64,000 bases of DNA from Terribacillus aidingensis (GCF_040703035.1 NZ_CP159996.1:902001-966000), one strand, 5' to 3'; positions 1 through 8,333 are shown, counted from the stretch's first letter. The notes: generated by a model from the sequence alone, not told the origin. Program-made: numbers and translations.

Positions 1-525
1 TTCACTGTACCGTTCGTATGCGGAAGCCGCGATCTTGGTGAAGCTGCCCGCCGTATCGGGGAAGGTGCTTCTATGCTTCGTACAAAAGGAGAACCCGGAA
101 CAGGTAATATCGTAGAAGCTGTACGTCATATGCGTAAGGTGCAATCCCAAGTACGCAAACTAATATCCATGGATTTGGATGAAGTAATGACATTCGCCAA
201 AGATCTTGGTGCACCATATGATGTATTGCTACAAATTCGTGAAGCAGGCAAGCTTCCGGTCGTAAACTTTGCTGCTGGCGGTGTGGCGACTCCTGCAGAT
301 GCCGCACTAATGATGCAGCTTGGAGCGGATGGCGTCTTTGTTGGTTCCGGTATCTTTAAGTCCGATAACCCAGCGAAATTTGCAAAGGCTATCGTTGAAG
401 CAACAACACATTATCAGGATTATAAACTGATTGCTGAGCTTTCCAAAGGACTTGGCACACCGATGAAAGGAATCGACATCGCAAGCCTATCTCCAGAAAA
501 TAGAATGCAAGAACGCGGCTGGTAA
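1..525 (+). CDS. pdxS: Pyridoxal 5'-phosphate synthase lyase subunit PdxS (5'-truncated by window edge)
   Basis: The reading frame is open from base 1 and ends at TAA 523-525, so only the C-terminal ~174 residues are present. It carries the conserved PdxS segments [54 protein letters not shown] and [15 protein letters not shown], which form the second phosphate-binding half of the (beta/alpha)8 barrel. PdxS condenses ribose 5-phosphate, glyceraldehyde 3-phosphate and ammonia into PLP; the ammonia is supplied by PdxT, encoded 19 bases downstream in the same operon. The protein is cytosolic, a dodecamer in characterised family members. The identification is secure; the start lies outside the window. 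Confidence 0.97.
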   Translation, partial: FTVPFVCGSRDLGEAARRIGEGASMLRTKGEPGTGNIVEAVRHMRKVQSQVRKLISMDLDEVMTFAKDLGAPYDVLLQIREAGKLPVVNFAAGGVATPADAALMMQLGADGVFVGSGIFKSDNPAKFAKAIVEATTHYQDYKLIAELSKGLGTPMKGIDIASLSPENRMQERGW

Positions 526-544
526 AGGAAAGGGGATCTGCTCA

Positions 545-1126
545 ATGAAAATTGGTGTGTTGGCACTTCAAGGTGCAGTGCAGGAGCATGCGCGGACAGT
601 AGAAGCCGTCGGAGCAGAAGCTATTCTCGTCAAGCGCGTGGAACAGCTGGCAGAATTGGACGGTTTGATTTTGCCAGGCGGTGAGAGTACTGCCATGCGC
701 AGATTGATAGATCGCTACGATTTCCTAGAGCCTTTAAGAGCTTTTGGTGCAGCTGGAAAGCCAATCTTCGGTACGTGTGCGGGTATGATTCTTCTAGCAA
801 AACGGATTAACAATCAAGAGACGAGTCATCTTGGCTTGATGGATGTGACAGTGGAACGAAATGCTTTTGGCCGTCAGGTGGACAGCTTTGAAACGGATCT
901 TGAAATTAGAGGCGTGGCAGAGGATTTTCCCGCGGTATTTATCCGTGCACCGTATATTCTTGAGGCAGGACCTGGTGTGGAAGTGCTGAGTGAAGATACT
1001 AGGCGTATTGTAGCTGCGAGGGATGGGCATTATCTGGCTACGGCATTTCATCCGGAGCTTACTGGAGATACTAGATTAATGGGGTATTTCCTTGAGATGG
1101 TAAAAGACGCTGCCGTAAAAGCTTAA
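545..1126 (+). CDS. pdxT: Pyridoxal 5'-phosphate synthase glutaminase subunit PdxT
   Basis: This 193-residue class I glutamine amidotransferase is of normal PdxT length. It shows the nucleophile motif FGTCAG with Cys78, the oxyanion-type segment LILPGGEST (41-49) and the C-terminal His169-Pro-Glu171 of the triad (FHPEL). It hydrolyses glutamine and channels ammonia to PdxS, the preceding gene. The ATG is preceded by a purine-rich AAAGGAAAGGGG ribosome binding site. A strong intrinsic terminator follows 15 bases after the stop, so pdxS-pdxT appears to end here. Nothing looks abnormal. Confidence 0.97.
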   Translation: MKIGVLALQGAVQEHARTVEAVGAEAILVKRVEQLAELDGLILPGGESTAMRRLIDRYDFLEPLRAFGAAGKPIFGTCAGMILLAKRINNQETSHLGLMDVTVERNAFGRQVDSFETDLEIRGVAEDFPAVFIRAPYILEAGPGVEVLSEDTRRIVAARDGHYLATAFHPELTGDTRLMGYFLEMVKDAAVKA

Positions 1127-1140
1127 ATTGCATTCAAATT

Positions 1141-1173
1141 AAACGAAGATCGCTTTGCGATCTTCGTTTTTTT
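1141..1173 (+). terminator. Intrinsic terminator of pdxST
   Basis: An 11-bp stem (AACGAAGATCG paired with CGATCTTCGTT) around a CTTTG loop is followed by seven T residues, 15 bases after the pdxT stop. Confidence 0.9.
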
Positions 1174-1276
1174 GCTATTTGTATCTCTGTAATCTGTAGT
1201 ATATAAAAATTTTTTTCTCATTGGATACTTTGATATATCAGAATGAACTGGGGAATTTGAATATAATCCTTGGTTA

Positions 1277-1308
1277 AAAAGCTATCCCAATCGGATAGCT
1301 TTTTTTAT
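1277..1308. terminator. Second hairpin between pdxT and the convergent MocR gene
   Basis: AAAGCTATCC and GGATAGCTTT form a stem with T runs on the right side and A runs on the left, so it can work in both directions. It probably serves the convergent regulator gene on the minus strand, whose stop is at 1341. Confidence 0.75.
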
Positions 1309-1340
1309 CACTACAAGGAGATGGGCTGCCTCCACTGCTT

Positions 1341-2801
1341 TCAAAAAGAAGGCGAAGAAGAGCTTGCTGGCTGCATTGCTTGCATAATGTCGCAGAGAAT
1401 CATAACGCCTTCCCGTAATAGCTTTTCATTAGCATACGAGTAGCTGAGACGGAATGTGCTATGTTCATTTTCAATGGCAAAGCAAGCTGAACCGGTCAGG
1501 AAGGAGACATGACGCTTGGTCGCTTCATATAAAAGGACATTACTGTCCAGCCACGCGGGCAGCTGGATCCAGACATTCAAGCCGCCTTTTGGAATATGCC
1601 ATGTTACACCAGATGGTGCCTGCTCTGACAGTACTGCCAGCACGGTATCACGACGTCTTTTCAAAGCAGCCCGCAGCCGTTTTAAGTGCTGTTCCATCTT
1701 GGTTGAGTCCACTAATGGAAGAATTACTTTTTGAGGCAGGAGCGGACTGCCCAAATCCATGTTTGCTTTTGCGGCATATAGTCGTTTGAAGATTGATCCT
1801 GAAGCTGCAATAAGGCCGATCCGGCATCCAGGTGCAATTGTTTTACTTAAGCCTTTTAAGTAGATGACATGTCCTGTTTTATCCATACTTTTGATTGGCA
1901 ACGGGGGCTTGCGGTCAAAGTAGATATCACTGAATGGATCATCCTCCATGATCAGGCAATGATGGCTCTCTGCGATGTCGAGCAATACTTTACGACGCTG
2001 CAGCGGCATGATAGTTCCAGTCGGGTTATGGAATGTTGGTGTTGTGTAAATCAGTTTTGGTTTGTGTTTTTCACATAAGCTATGGAGCATATCTACGCGC
2101 ATGCCATTTTCATCAACCGGAACTGTAAGGATTGTTGCGCCGCGGCTGCGGAAAACATCAATGGCACCTGGATAGGTCGGTGCTTCCATGATGACAACAT
2201 CCCCAGGGCCGATAAACGTACGGGCCACAAGGTCGATACCTTGCTGGGATCCGCTTGTGATCAGCAAATTTTCTGGCGTGGTTATGATTTTGGATTTCTC
2301 CATGTTTTGAACCATTTTCTCACGTAGTGCCAGATCTCCTTGTATGCCGCCGTACTGCGATAGAATACGGGGATTTTGCATAAATACTTGTGCAATCAAC
2401 TGATCCATGTATTGATTCGGAAATAAAGCTGGATCTATCATAGAGGAAGAGAAATGATAACTCGCATCCGAATCCTGAAAACGAGCATATTGGGAACGGT
2501 GCAAATAATCGGGTATGCTCAGCTGCCAGTCAAAATCCTGTCCAGGTATACTTGGTTCTGATTGCTGCTGTGTTTTTACATACGTGCCTTTTCCCTTGCT
2601 TAATTCCAGAAATCCATCTTCTTCAAGCTGTTTATACGCCTTCATAACCGTGACGAGACTTACCTCAAGATCTTTAGACAGCTGTCTGACAGTTGGCAGC
2701 TTTGTTCCGCCTGATAATAAACCAGAACGGATTTTATCTACGAAAGAAACATATATCTGTTTGGAAAGCGGGATAGCTTCATTTTTATTGATTGTAATCA
2801 T
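1341..2801 (-). CDS. MocR-family (GntR/aminotransferase) transcriptional regulator, PdxR-like
   Basis: This 486-residue protein has an N-terminal GntR winged helix (about 10-78, PLSKQIYVSF...LPTVRQLSKDLEVS) joined to a fold-type I aminotransferase domain (about 110-480). The aminotransferase part keeps the PLP lysine (Lys320 in YLKGLSK followed by TIAPG) and the NPTG motif (259-262), so it probably binds PLP as a co-effector. PdxR, the PLP-responsive regulator of pdxST in several Gram-positives, belongs to this family and is usually divergent from pdxST. Here the gene is convergent with pdxST, so regulation of pdxST would have to act at a distance. A role in another pathway (e.g. GABA, taurine or ectoine, as for other MocR proteins) is equally possible. 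Direct repeats lie just upstream. Confidence 0.85.
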   Translation of the reverse strand: MITINKNEAIPLSKQIYVSFVDKIRSGLLSGGTKLPTVRQLSKDLEVSLVTVMKAYKQLEEDGFLELSKGKGTYVKTQQQSEPSIPGQDFDWQLSIPDYLHRSQYARFQDSDASYHFSSSMIDPALFPNQYMDQLIAQVFMQNPRILSQYGGIQGDLALREKMVQNMEKSKIITTPENLLITSGSQQGIDLVARTFIGPGDVVIMEAPTYPGAIDVFRSRGATILTVPVDENGMRVDMLHSLCEKHKPKLIYTTPTFHNPTGTIMPLQRRKVLLDIAESHHCLIMEDDPFSDIYFDRKPPLPIKSMDKTGHVIYLKGLSKTIAPGCRIGLIAASGSIFKRLYAAKANMDLGSPLLPQKVILPLVDSTKMEQHLKRLRAALKRRRDTVLAVLSEQAPSGVTWHIPKGGLNVWIQLPAWLDSNVLLYEATKRHVSFLTGSACFAIENEHSTFRLSYSYANEKLLREGVMILCDIMQAMQPASSSSPSF

Positions 2802-2817
2802 TTAGATTGCCCCTATG

Positions 2818-2848
2818 TGTTATAGCTTGTTATAGTGTGCTGTTAGTA
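2818..2848. promoter_or_regulatory. Direct-repeat operator candidate upstream of the MocR gene
   Basis: Two identical TGTTATAG octamers start exactly 10 bases apart (2818 and 2828), and a related TGTTAGTA starts at 2841. MocR regulators typically bind direct repeats. The position, 17-47 bases upstream of the regulator start and between divergent genes, suits autoregulation. Inferred from sequence only. Confidence 0.4.
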
Positions 2849-2902
2849 TAACATGTTTCTTATATACTAGGTGATAGACGAACAAGAGGGCAGGTGGACG
2901 AC

Positions 2903-3427
2903 ATGACAGAAAAACATTATCTAGCCGCAAATAAAAGATTCAAGCAAGGTGAATATGGAAGCAATCCATTGTGGGTCCTTGCGGAAGAAATAGATGAAGC
3001 TGAGTTGGAAAATGCCTATTTCAGACAGGTACATGAGTGCATGGGGCAGAAATACTGGCTTATTTATAAGACGAAAGAGGATTGTCTTGGTATAACGATA
3101 GAACGTCGAAAGGAACTTATCCTACCGCATGTTACCAATAAGTTTGTGTATGAATTGGAATGTGCTGACGAAAGGCTTTCTTATGAAGCTCTTTTCCGCT
3201 TTGTGGATGAGCAACTCGGTTATGGAGAGAAGGTAGAGCTATATACTTGCTGGGATGGGGAAGAAGATGCTGACCGTCTTACAGTTTTTGATACTGTGAT
3301 TAATTTGACTGCTGGTCTATATATTTCCGGTGGAGCGTCTTTTGCGATACGCAAAGAAAATCAGATAGCTGATCTGGCTCGGAAATTCAGATGGTATGAT
3401 CGGCAGTATGTTGTGATACAACGTTGA
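2903..3427 (+). CDS. Hypothetical protein, 174 aa
   Basis: I do not recognise this family. The protein is acidic, soluble and mixed alpha/beta, without signal peptide or membrane segment. It contains Trp/Tyr-rich strands (QKYWLIYKTKEDCLGITI, VELYTCWDGEEDADR) and resembles uncharacterised Bacillaceae proteins of about 170 residues. ATG 2903 is preferred because AGGTGG lies 5 bases upstream; a GTG at 2894 would add three residues. It is divergent from the MocR gene and could share its control region. It has no cotranscribed neighbour. Confidence 0.6.
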   Translation: MTEKHYLAANKRFKQGEYGSNPLWVLAEEIDEAELENAYFRQVHECMGQKYWLIYKTKEDCLGITIERRKELILPHVTNKFVYELECADERLSYEALFRFVDEQLGYGEKVELYTCWDGEEDADRLTVFDTVINLTAGLYISGGASFAIRKENQIADLARKFRWYDRQYVVIQR

Positions 3428-3614
3428 TAGAGAATTACTTTTTTTATTAAGAATTGTGTTCATTGGACTTAATAAATGCGCAGATAATGTTTCTATGGCC
3501 TGAGCTTCATCTGTACCATCTGCTGTCACTTAAAAGATTTATGTTATATATACTTAAAAAAGAGAAAGAGCATCAGCCTTTCTCTCTTTCGCATTCACTT
3601 CTTTAGAGCTGAAC

Positions 3615-3986
3615 TAGGAAGGGCATCTATGATCATTGACGCGACGGCTAGGGAGACTCTTGCAAGTCACTGGAAAGCGTGTGTGTGGAGATACAAGAAC
3701 AATCGCGATGGATTTTTGGGCAAGTCTTGAACACAAAATATACTATAAATATGAGAAAGATATACCCAACCGGCTGGCAAGCGAATTAAAAGCAGCCGCT
3801 GATTCTGCGTCCGCATTGGATGATAAGATGGAGAAAATCCATAATGAAGTGAAAGAGCTTAAGAATGAAAGCTTAAGCGAACAATTAGATGAAGTTCTCG
3901 ATTTAAGCAGTTTGACTGCAACCCGGGACAAGATTATGCAGGGAATACTGCAGCAGCTAATAGATAAGCCAAAGAAACTAAACTAA
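3615..3986 (+). pseudogene. Decayed small (p)ppGpp synthetase (SAS2/YwaC type)
   Basis: From 3707 onward one frame reads RTIAMDFWASLEHKIYYK, then a segment matching the C-terminal helices of small alarmone synthetases such as B. subtilis YwaC (which has the same RTIAMDFWASLEHKIYYK block after EIQI). Just upstream, another frame encodes ESVCVEIQ, the strand that should directly precede RT. The junction lacks about four bases relative to EIQIRT, which shifts the frame. Further upstream only a faint SMIID-like trace remains, and the RelA/SpoT catalytic N-terminal half, with the ATP/GTP site, is absent. An ORF of 116 codons can be drawn from 3636, but its first ~23 residues are frameshifted. I interpret the locus as a non-functional remnant. 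Confidence 0.75.
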
Positions 3987-3996
3987 TTGCACAGGT

Positions 3997-4042
3997 AAGA
4001 AAAAGGTCCGTTCATGTAATGATGAATGGATCTTTTCTTTAC
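3997..4042. terminator. Bidirectional terminator-like hairpin
   Basis: AAAAGGTCCGTTCAT and ATGAATGGATCTTTT form a long stem with one internal mismatch around a short loop. T tracts flank it on both strands. It lies between the alarmone synthetase remnant and the convergent DapA-family gene. Confidence 0.75.
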
Positions 4043-4056
4043 TTGTATTAAAATGA

Positions 4057-4884
4057 TTAACTATTTCCGAGAGGTTTTCTGCATGTACCTAAAGTAGTGC
4101 CTTGATGACCCAATTCCCTCTTTACATTAACAATGGGGGAACCATTGTAGATGGCGTTTAAGGTGACAGTTATATTATCCATTTCTTCCTGTTGTATTGT
4201 GTTTCCTGACAACAGATTTTCAAACCATGATTGAATTTTAATAGGAGCTATGTTGCCGGCAATAGAGGATAGACGCGTAAAGCCATATTGTATCTTTTGC
4301 AAAAGATCCCGCTCTCCTCCAGCGTAAATATAAAACGTTTTTTCTGATAGGTTATGCAATATATCGGAAGCTTTGTTTGGATTGCCCGCTTCTTTTAAGC
4401 CAATCACTGATTCTAATCGTGCAAGTTCAAGTACACTTTCAATGGATAAATCAAAGCCTGTACGAGCGGGGTTATTGTACAAGATTACTGGTTTCTCGGC
4501 CAAAGAAATAATACTTTTCGAATACGTTAGCGCTTCGTGCTGAGTAGGTAAGAGGTAGGGAGGATAGCCTAAAAGAATGGCAGCAATATTGGTTTTACTG
4601 ATTTCTTTAGCCAGTACTTCAGCTTCAGACTGTCTGATGGATGAAATACCGAAGATAATTTCCATTTTATGAATGAGTACTTCTTCGTTTTCTAACGCTG
4701 TTAAAAGCTCGATTTTTTCATTCAGACTAAGGCTATGCTGCTCACCAGTAGAGCCGCAAACTAGTACAGATCGTATACCTTGATCATATAGTCGTCTTAT
4801 GTGATTAAGGGTATTTTTTGTGTCTAGTGTTTCGTCGTCTTGAAATGCAGTAGGTACAGCGATATGATAGTTTTCCTTCAACAT
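4057..4884 (-). CDS. Dihydrodipicolinate synthase / N-acetylneuraminate lyase family protein
   Basis: This 275-residue class I aldolase-fold protein carries the family marks: GSTGE (44-48), Tyr136 in LYNNPARTG and the Schiff-base lysine Lys164 in VIGLKEAGN. The family includes DapA, NanA, keto-deoxy sugar acid aldolases and hydroxyproline-pathway enzymes, and the motifs do not decide the substrate. It is not next to lysine genes, and the C-terminus is slightly short compared with the usual ~290 residues, so a role as the housekeeping DapA is unlikely. The start has a good SD (AGGAGGAG, 8 bases away). The PTS gene is divergent, so a sugar-acid catabolic role is conceivable but unproven. Confidence 0.8.
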   Translation of the reverse strand: MLKENYHIAVPTAFQDDETLDTKNTLNHIRRLYDQGIRSVLVCGSTGEQHSLSLNEKIELLTALENEEVLIHKMEIIFGISSIRQSEAEVLAKEISKTNIAAILLGYPPYLLPTQHEALTYSKSIISLAEKPVILYNNPARTGFDLSIESVLELARLESVIGLKEAGNPNKASDILHNLSEKTFYIYAGGERDLLQKIQYGFTRLSSIAGNIAPIKIQSWFENLLSGNTIQQEEMDNITVTLNAIYNGSPIVNVKRELGHQGTTLGTCRKPLGNS

Positions 4885-4989
4885 GGGCTTAACTCCTCCT
4901 GATAAATTATAAGGATCTGCTGCTCCACCATAACCTAGTTTATCAAGATTTGTATAGAAGATAATTGGGCAGAAAAAATTTCATCATTT

Positions 4990-5003
4990 TGAAAGCGTTT
5001 ACA
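4990..5003. promoter_or_regulatory. Catabolite responsive element (cre)
   Basis: TGAAAGCGTTTACA matches the CcpA consensus TGWAANCGNTNWCA at every position. It lies 35 bases upstream of the PTS EIIC start and about 105 bases upstream of the divergent DapA-family start, so carbon catabolite repression of one or both is expected. Confidence 0.85.
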
Positions 5004-5037
5004 TAAACTGCTGTAAATCCGCTGAGGAGGTACAGTC

Positions 5038-6351
5038 ATGAGTAAAGTGAATCAGTTCCTGGAGGAGAAAGTAATGCCAGTTGCTGCGAAGGTAGCGCAG
5101 CAGCGACACTTGAATGCACTCCGTGATGGACTTATTTTATCAATGCCTCTTATCATCATCGGTTCTTTCTTTTTAATTCTTGCCAATTTCCCGATACAAC
5201 CGTATATGGATTTCCTAGCTGAACGGCCGCAGCTCAAGGAGGGCTTATTGTACCCATATCGCGGCACGTTTGAATTGATGACTTTGATTGCCGTTTTTGG
5301 GATCGGCTATCGTTTGGCTGAGTCATATAAAGTGGACCCTCTTGCGGCTGGTGCTGTATCTTTATCAGCATATTTCGTCGGCACACCATATGTAACGTAT
5401 ATAATAGGCAAGACACCAGAAGGTGTGGATATTACCGAGACAGCTTATCAGACAGCGATGTTCACAAGTAAAGGACTATTCGTGGGGATGCTGATTGCGC
5501 TGCTTTGTACAGAAATTTATCGATTCATTGTACAGCGCAATTTGGTCATCAAGCTGCCAGACGGAGTACCGCCGGCAGTCGCTCGCTCTTTTACCGCTTT
5601 GATACCAGGCTTTTTTGCGATCATTGCTATCTGGGTCATCCGCTTACTCGTGGAAAACGTCGGTTCCTTCGGCAGTATCCACAACGTCATTACTGTGCTG
5701 CTTCAAAAACCGCTCACATCCATCGGAACGAGTCTTGCTGGTACACTAATTATTTTCTTATTGATCACATTGCTTTGGAGTACTGGTTTACATGGAGCGA
5801 CAATTGTCGGGGCAGTAACAGGGCCAATTTGGCTGACGTTGACAGCAGAGAACGCCAAATCCTTCGAGCTTGGCGAACCTGTTCAGCATATCGTCACGAA
5901 CGAAATCAATGATATTGTCTTTATCGGAGGTTCTGGAACAACCCTGGGCCTTGTGCTGGCAATGCTATTGTTCGCGAAAAGTCAGCAGATGAAGCAGCTT
6001 GGCAGACTAAGTATAGGACCTGGTATATTCAATATCAATGAACCGGTACTATTCGGGATGCCTATCGTCATGAACCCGCTCCTGATTGTACCCTTTATAT
6101 TAACACCTCTCATCTCGGTACTGATTACGTATTTGGCTATGGACTGGGGAATCGTTGCAAAGCCAATCGGAATCGTACCTCCGTGGACAATGCCGCCTAT
6201 ATTACAAGGCTATTTGATTACGGGCAGCATATCCGGGGCAATTCTGCAGATTGTCATTCTTATTCTATCATTCCTTATTTATTACCCATTTTTCCGACTG
6301 TGGGATAAACAAAAAGCAGCGGAAGAAAGAGCAGGAGGAGAAGAGCAGTAA
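5038..6351 (+). CDS. PTS cellobiose/lactose-family EIIC permease (orphan)
   Basis: This 437-residue polytopic membrane protein is of the Lac family EIIC type (CelB/LicC/YwbA). It has about ten hydrophobic segments, the N-terminal LNALRDGLILSMPLIIIGS block, and the hallmark NINEPVLFGMP loop (around residue 330) that contributes to sugar binding. There is no EIIA, EIIB or phospho-beta-glycosidase gene alongside, so it must borrow EIIA/EIIB proteins encoded elsewhere, as appears to be the case for YwbA in B. subtilis. A perfect cre site lies upstream. The start has an SD (GAGGAGG, spacing about 7). The substrate is most likely an oligo-beta-glucoside or mannoside, but this is inference. Confidence 0.88.
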   Translation: MSKVNQFLEEKVMPVAAKVAQQRHLNALRDGLILSMPLIIIGSFFLILANFPIQPYMDFLAERPQLKEGLLYPYRGTFELMTLIAVFGIGYRLAESYKVDPLAAGAVSLSAYFVGTPYVTYIIGKTPEGVDITETAYQTAMFTSKGLFVGMLIALLCTEIYRFIVQRNLVIKLPDGVPPAVARSFTALIPGFFAIIAIWVIRLLVENVGSFGSIHNVITVLLQKPLTSIGTSLAGTLIIFLLITLLWSTGLHGATIVGAVTGPIWLTLTAENAKSFELGEPVQHIVTNEINDIVFIGGSGTTLGLVLAMLLFAKSQQMKQLGRLSIGPGIFNINEPVLFGMPIVMNPLLIVPFILTPLISVLITYLAMDWGIVAKPIGIVPPWTMPPILQGYLITGSISGAILQIVILILSFLIYYPFFRLWDKQKAAEERAGGEEQ

Positions 6352-6363
6352 CTGCTCTTCTTG
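6340..6363 (+). terminator. Hairpin overlapping the EIIC stop codon
   Basis: GAAGAGCAG and CTGCTCTTC pair around a TAA loop that is the stop codon itself (6349-6351). The T tract is weak (TTCTTGTT), so termination may be partial. Confidence 0.55.
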
Positions 6364-6519
6364 TTACATAGAAAACCTTAAATCTGAAGAAGGTGTGAAA
6401 AGATAAGGATCGTGGAATGGTAACTTAGGGAATCTTTCAATATAGAAAAATTGAAATATTTGCAGGAAATAGCACAATCAATCGAGAAACAAGTAGAAAA
6501 AGGCTATAGGAGGGGAATT

Positions 6520-7104
6520 ATGACGACGTCGTACGAGGCATTAGTGGCAGAGATGGAACGCATTTCGACAGTGATACAGAAGTTTCCGGAAAATCTGCAA
6601 GGCAAGGTTTTCGACATAATGGTAAAGAGCTATCTTGGGGAGCAAGGTTTTGGATATGAAGCGGCAGCAGCAGAGGAACCAGAAACAGAAACAGTACAGC
6701 ACATATCGGTCGTCGACTCCAATCGAGTCCAATCAATCAAGAAGCGTCCGATCCGCCGGAACAAGGACTCCTATAGCATGGTGAAAGATCTTGACCTGCT
6801 AGGTAAAAGCGGTGTGGAACCATTCCGTGATTTCCTAGAGCGATATGAAGTGAATTCCAATATCAAGTTCAATACAGTGGCAGTCTACTATTTGAAGAAT
6901 GTCCTGCATATACCGGATGTGACAATCGATCACATCTATACATGCTATAAAAATGGCGAGCGGAAGGTGCCAGGAAATCTCAGGCAAAGTATTACAGATA
7001 CTTCCAGTTCTAAATATGGCTATATCAACATGAGTGACAATCATATTACGCTCAGTGTCCTAGGAGAAAATCTTGTGGAGTTCGAACTGAAGCAGGAAGC
7101 ATAA
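6520..7104 (+). CDS. Hypothetical protein, 194 aa
   Basis: I do not recognise this protein. ATG 6520 is chosen because TAGGAGGGG lies 6 bases upstream; a TTG at 6451 would lengthen it by 23 codons without a good SD. Three parts can be seen: an N-terminal helical segment (about 1-40), an acidic Ala/Glu-rich linker with a basic patch (KKRPIRRNKDS, near 75-85), and a C-terminal alpha/beta region (about 90-190) containing HIYTCYKNGERKVPGNLRQS and an aromatic-glycine segment. The basic helical stretch would suit nucleic-acid binding, but that is speculation. It stands alone between the PTS gene and a small membrane protein gene. Confidence 0.55.
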   Translation: MTTSYEALVAEMERISTVIQKFPENLQGKVFDIMVKSYLGEQGFGYEAAAAEEPETETVQHISVVDSNRVQSIKKRPIRRNKDSYSMVKDLDLLGKSGVEPFRDFLERYEVNSNIKFNTVAVYYLKNVLHIPDVTIDHIYTCYKNGERKVPGNLRQSITDTSSSKYGYINMSDNHITLSVLGENLVEFELKQEA

Positions 7105-7188
7105 TTCTAGTTTGAAGAAAGCGCAAACAAGGAATATATAATCAGAGCGTTACTGAATCATCACAAATGAGTGGAGGGAAGTAACAAG

Positions 7189-7476
7189 ATGAAGAAAACA
7201 AATATTGGATGGATTGCAGGAGGAACAGTCGCAGTAGCCGCAGCAGCAGGTACCTTTTCTTATTTAAAACGCAAGAAGGATGATCCGGACGTGACTGGCT
7301 CGAATTTGCAGGGTAAAGAGCGAGAGGATAAGATTCCTAGTCCGGATGCTGAAAAAGATGACGCAGAGAAAGGCTTGACTGCATTGGACCACCATTATCG
7401 GGAAGAGTGGGTGGCTAATACAATCACACCAACTGAAGAAGAGATTAAAGCAGCAGAAGAAAAAGTGAACAAATGA
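7189..7476 (+). CDS. Hypothetical single-span membrane protein, 95 aa
   Basis: The ATG at 7189 follows GGAGGGAAG at good distance; a GTG at 7171 lies inside that SD region and is less likely. Residues 6-25 (IGWIAGGTVAVAAAAGTFSY) form one membrane helix followed by KRKK, which predicts an N-out/C-in anchor. The remaining ~70 residues are highly charged (Lys, Glu, Asp) and probably disordered, ending in a short helix. It resembles the small YtxH-like or general stress membrane proteins of Bacillaceae, without a specific match that I can name. A clear terminator follows. Confidence 0.6.
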   Translation: MKKTNIGWIAGGTVAVAAAAGTFSYLKRKKDDPDVTGSNLQGKEREDKIPSPDAEKDDAEKGLTALDHHYREEWVANTITPTEEEIKAAEEKVNK

Positions 7477-7479
7477 TCC

Positions 7480-7516
7480 AAAGCCGGCTATGAACATCTC
7501 ATAGCTGGTTTTTTGT
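7480..7516 (+). terminator. Intrinsic terminator
   Basis: AAAGCCGGCTATGA and TCATAGCTGGTTT form a stem (one G-T pair) with loop ACATC and a T6 tail, just after the 95-aa membrane protein gene. Confidence 0.85.
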
Positions 7517-7695
7517 GTGCATATGAACTACAAAGATATTGTGTGACGGTTTGGAATTTTTTTAAGCTATCCTTCCTATCTAGTCAGATTAATCCCTGTA
7601 ACTATACGAAGCTATTAGTTGTAAGATGTTCTTGGTTTTCCATATGTTTTATATCTATAATGGAATTAAATTTGAAATAGAGAGGTTAAAATACC

Positions 7696-7857
7696 ATGAC
7701 AGCAATATCCTTTTATACTGTTGCCATCATTGCGCTTATTCTGCTGATTGTGATAGGTGTTATCACTGGTATCTATCTAGTATTTAGAACGTACAACCGA
7801 AGACGGCAGCAGGCTTATATGGCAGAATGGCAAGCAGCTCGGAGGCAGCGAGAATGA
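7696..7857 (+). CDS. Small membrane protein, 53 aa
   Basis: The ATG at 7696 is preceded by AGAGAGGTT. The protein starts MTAISFYTVAIIALILLIVI and has one long hydrophobic helix (about 5-32), then a strongly basic cytoplasmic tail with TYNRRRQQ and a Trp-containing ARRQRE end. Its stop overlaps the next start as ATGA, so it is translationally coupled to the downstream GNAT gene. A TTGGTT-N18-TATAAT promoter lies at 7632-7661. No family is recognised. Coupling, composition and promoter support a real gene. Confidence 0.6.
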   Translation: MTAISFYTVAIIALILLIVIGVITGIYLVFRTYNRRRQQAYMAEWQAARRQRE

Positions 7858-8333
7858 CAAAGTATTCGATTGTACCTATGACACAATTACAGGCAGAATC
7901 GATTGCGAACACATGGAGATATGAAGGTATTTATGCTTTTTATGATATGGACCAAGATGAAGAAGACATGGCTGAATTCCTCGATCCTGCAGCCAGAGAA
8001 GGAAAAGTTTTTGTGGTGACACAGATGGAAGAGGTCATCGGCTTTTGCAGTATCGAATCAGAAAATGAGGAAGTAGAAATTGGATTTGGTATGCGGCCAG
8101 ATCTGACCGGGAAAGGCAACGGGCAAGATTTTGTGTCATTTCTGCTTGATTACATCACAAAAGTATATCATCCGAAAAAGATCTGTCTTGCCGTAGCTGG
8201 TTTCAACAAGCGGGCTATTACGTTGTACGAGCGAATTGGTTTCCGCCTTACTGAAAGTTTCGATCAGCAGACAAATGGTTCGGTATACCCATTTATTATG
8301 ATGGTGCTGGAAGTGAAAAACCTCTCCAATTAA
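7854..8333 (+). CDS. GNAT family N-acetyltransferase
   Basis: This 159-residue single-domain GNAT has motif A as EIGFGMRPDLTGKGNGQDF (Q/R-x-x-G-x-G/A acetyl-CoA loop near 85-92) and motif B around AVAGFNKRAITLYERIGF. ATG 7854 is preferred over the in-frame ATG 7827 because GGAGG sits 8 bases upstream of it and the start overlaps the preceding stop in ATGA. It is of the RimI-like N-terminal or small-molecule acetyltransferase type; the substrate is unknown. A bidirectional terminator overlaps its 3' end. Confidence 0.85.
   Translation: MTKYSIVPMTQLQAESIANTWRYEGIYAFYDMDQDEEDMAEFLDPAAREGKVFVVTQMEEVIGFCSIESENEEVEIGFGMRPDLTGKGNGQDFVSFLLDYITKVYHPKKICLAVAGFNKRAITLYERIGFRLTESFDQQTNGSVYPFIMMVLEVKNLSN

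Noticed and set aside
1454..1789. Open frames opposite the MocR gene (also 1869-2327)
   Set aside because: They lie antisense to a well-supported coding sequence, lack SDs and have compositions typical of frame shadows.
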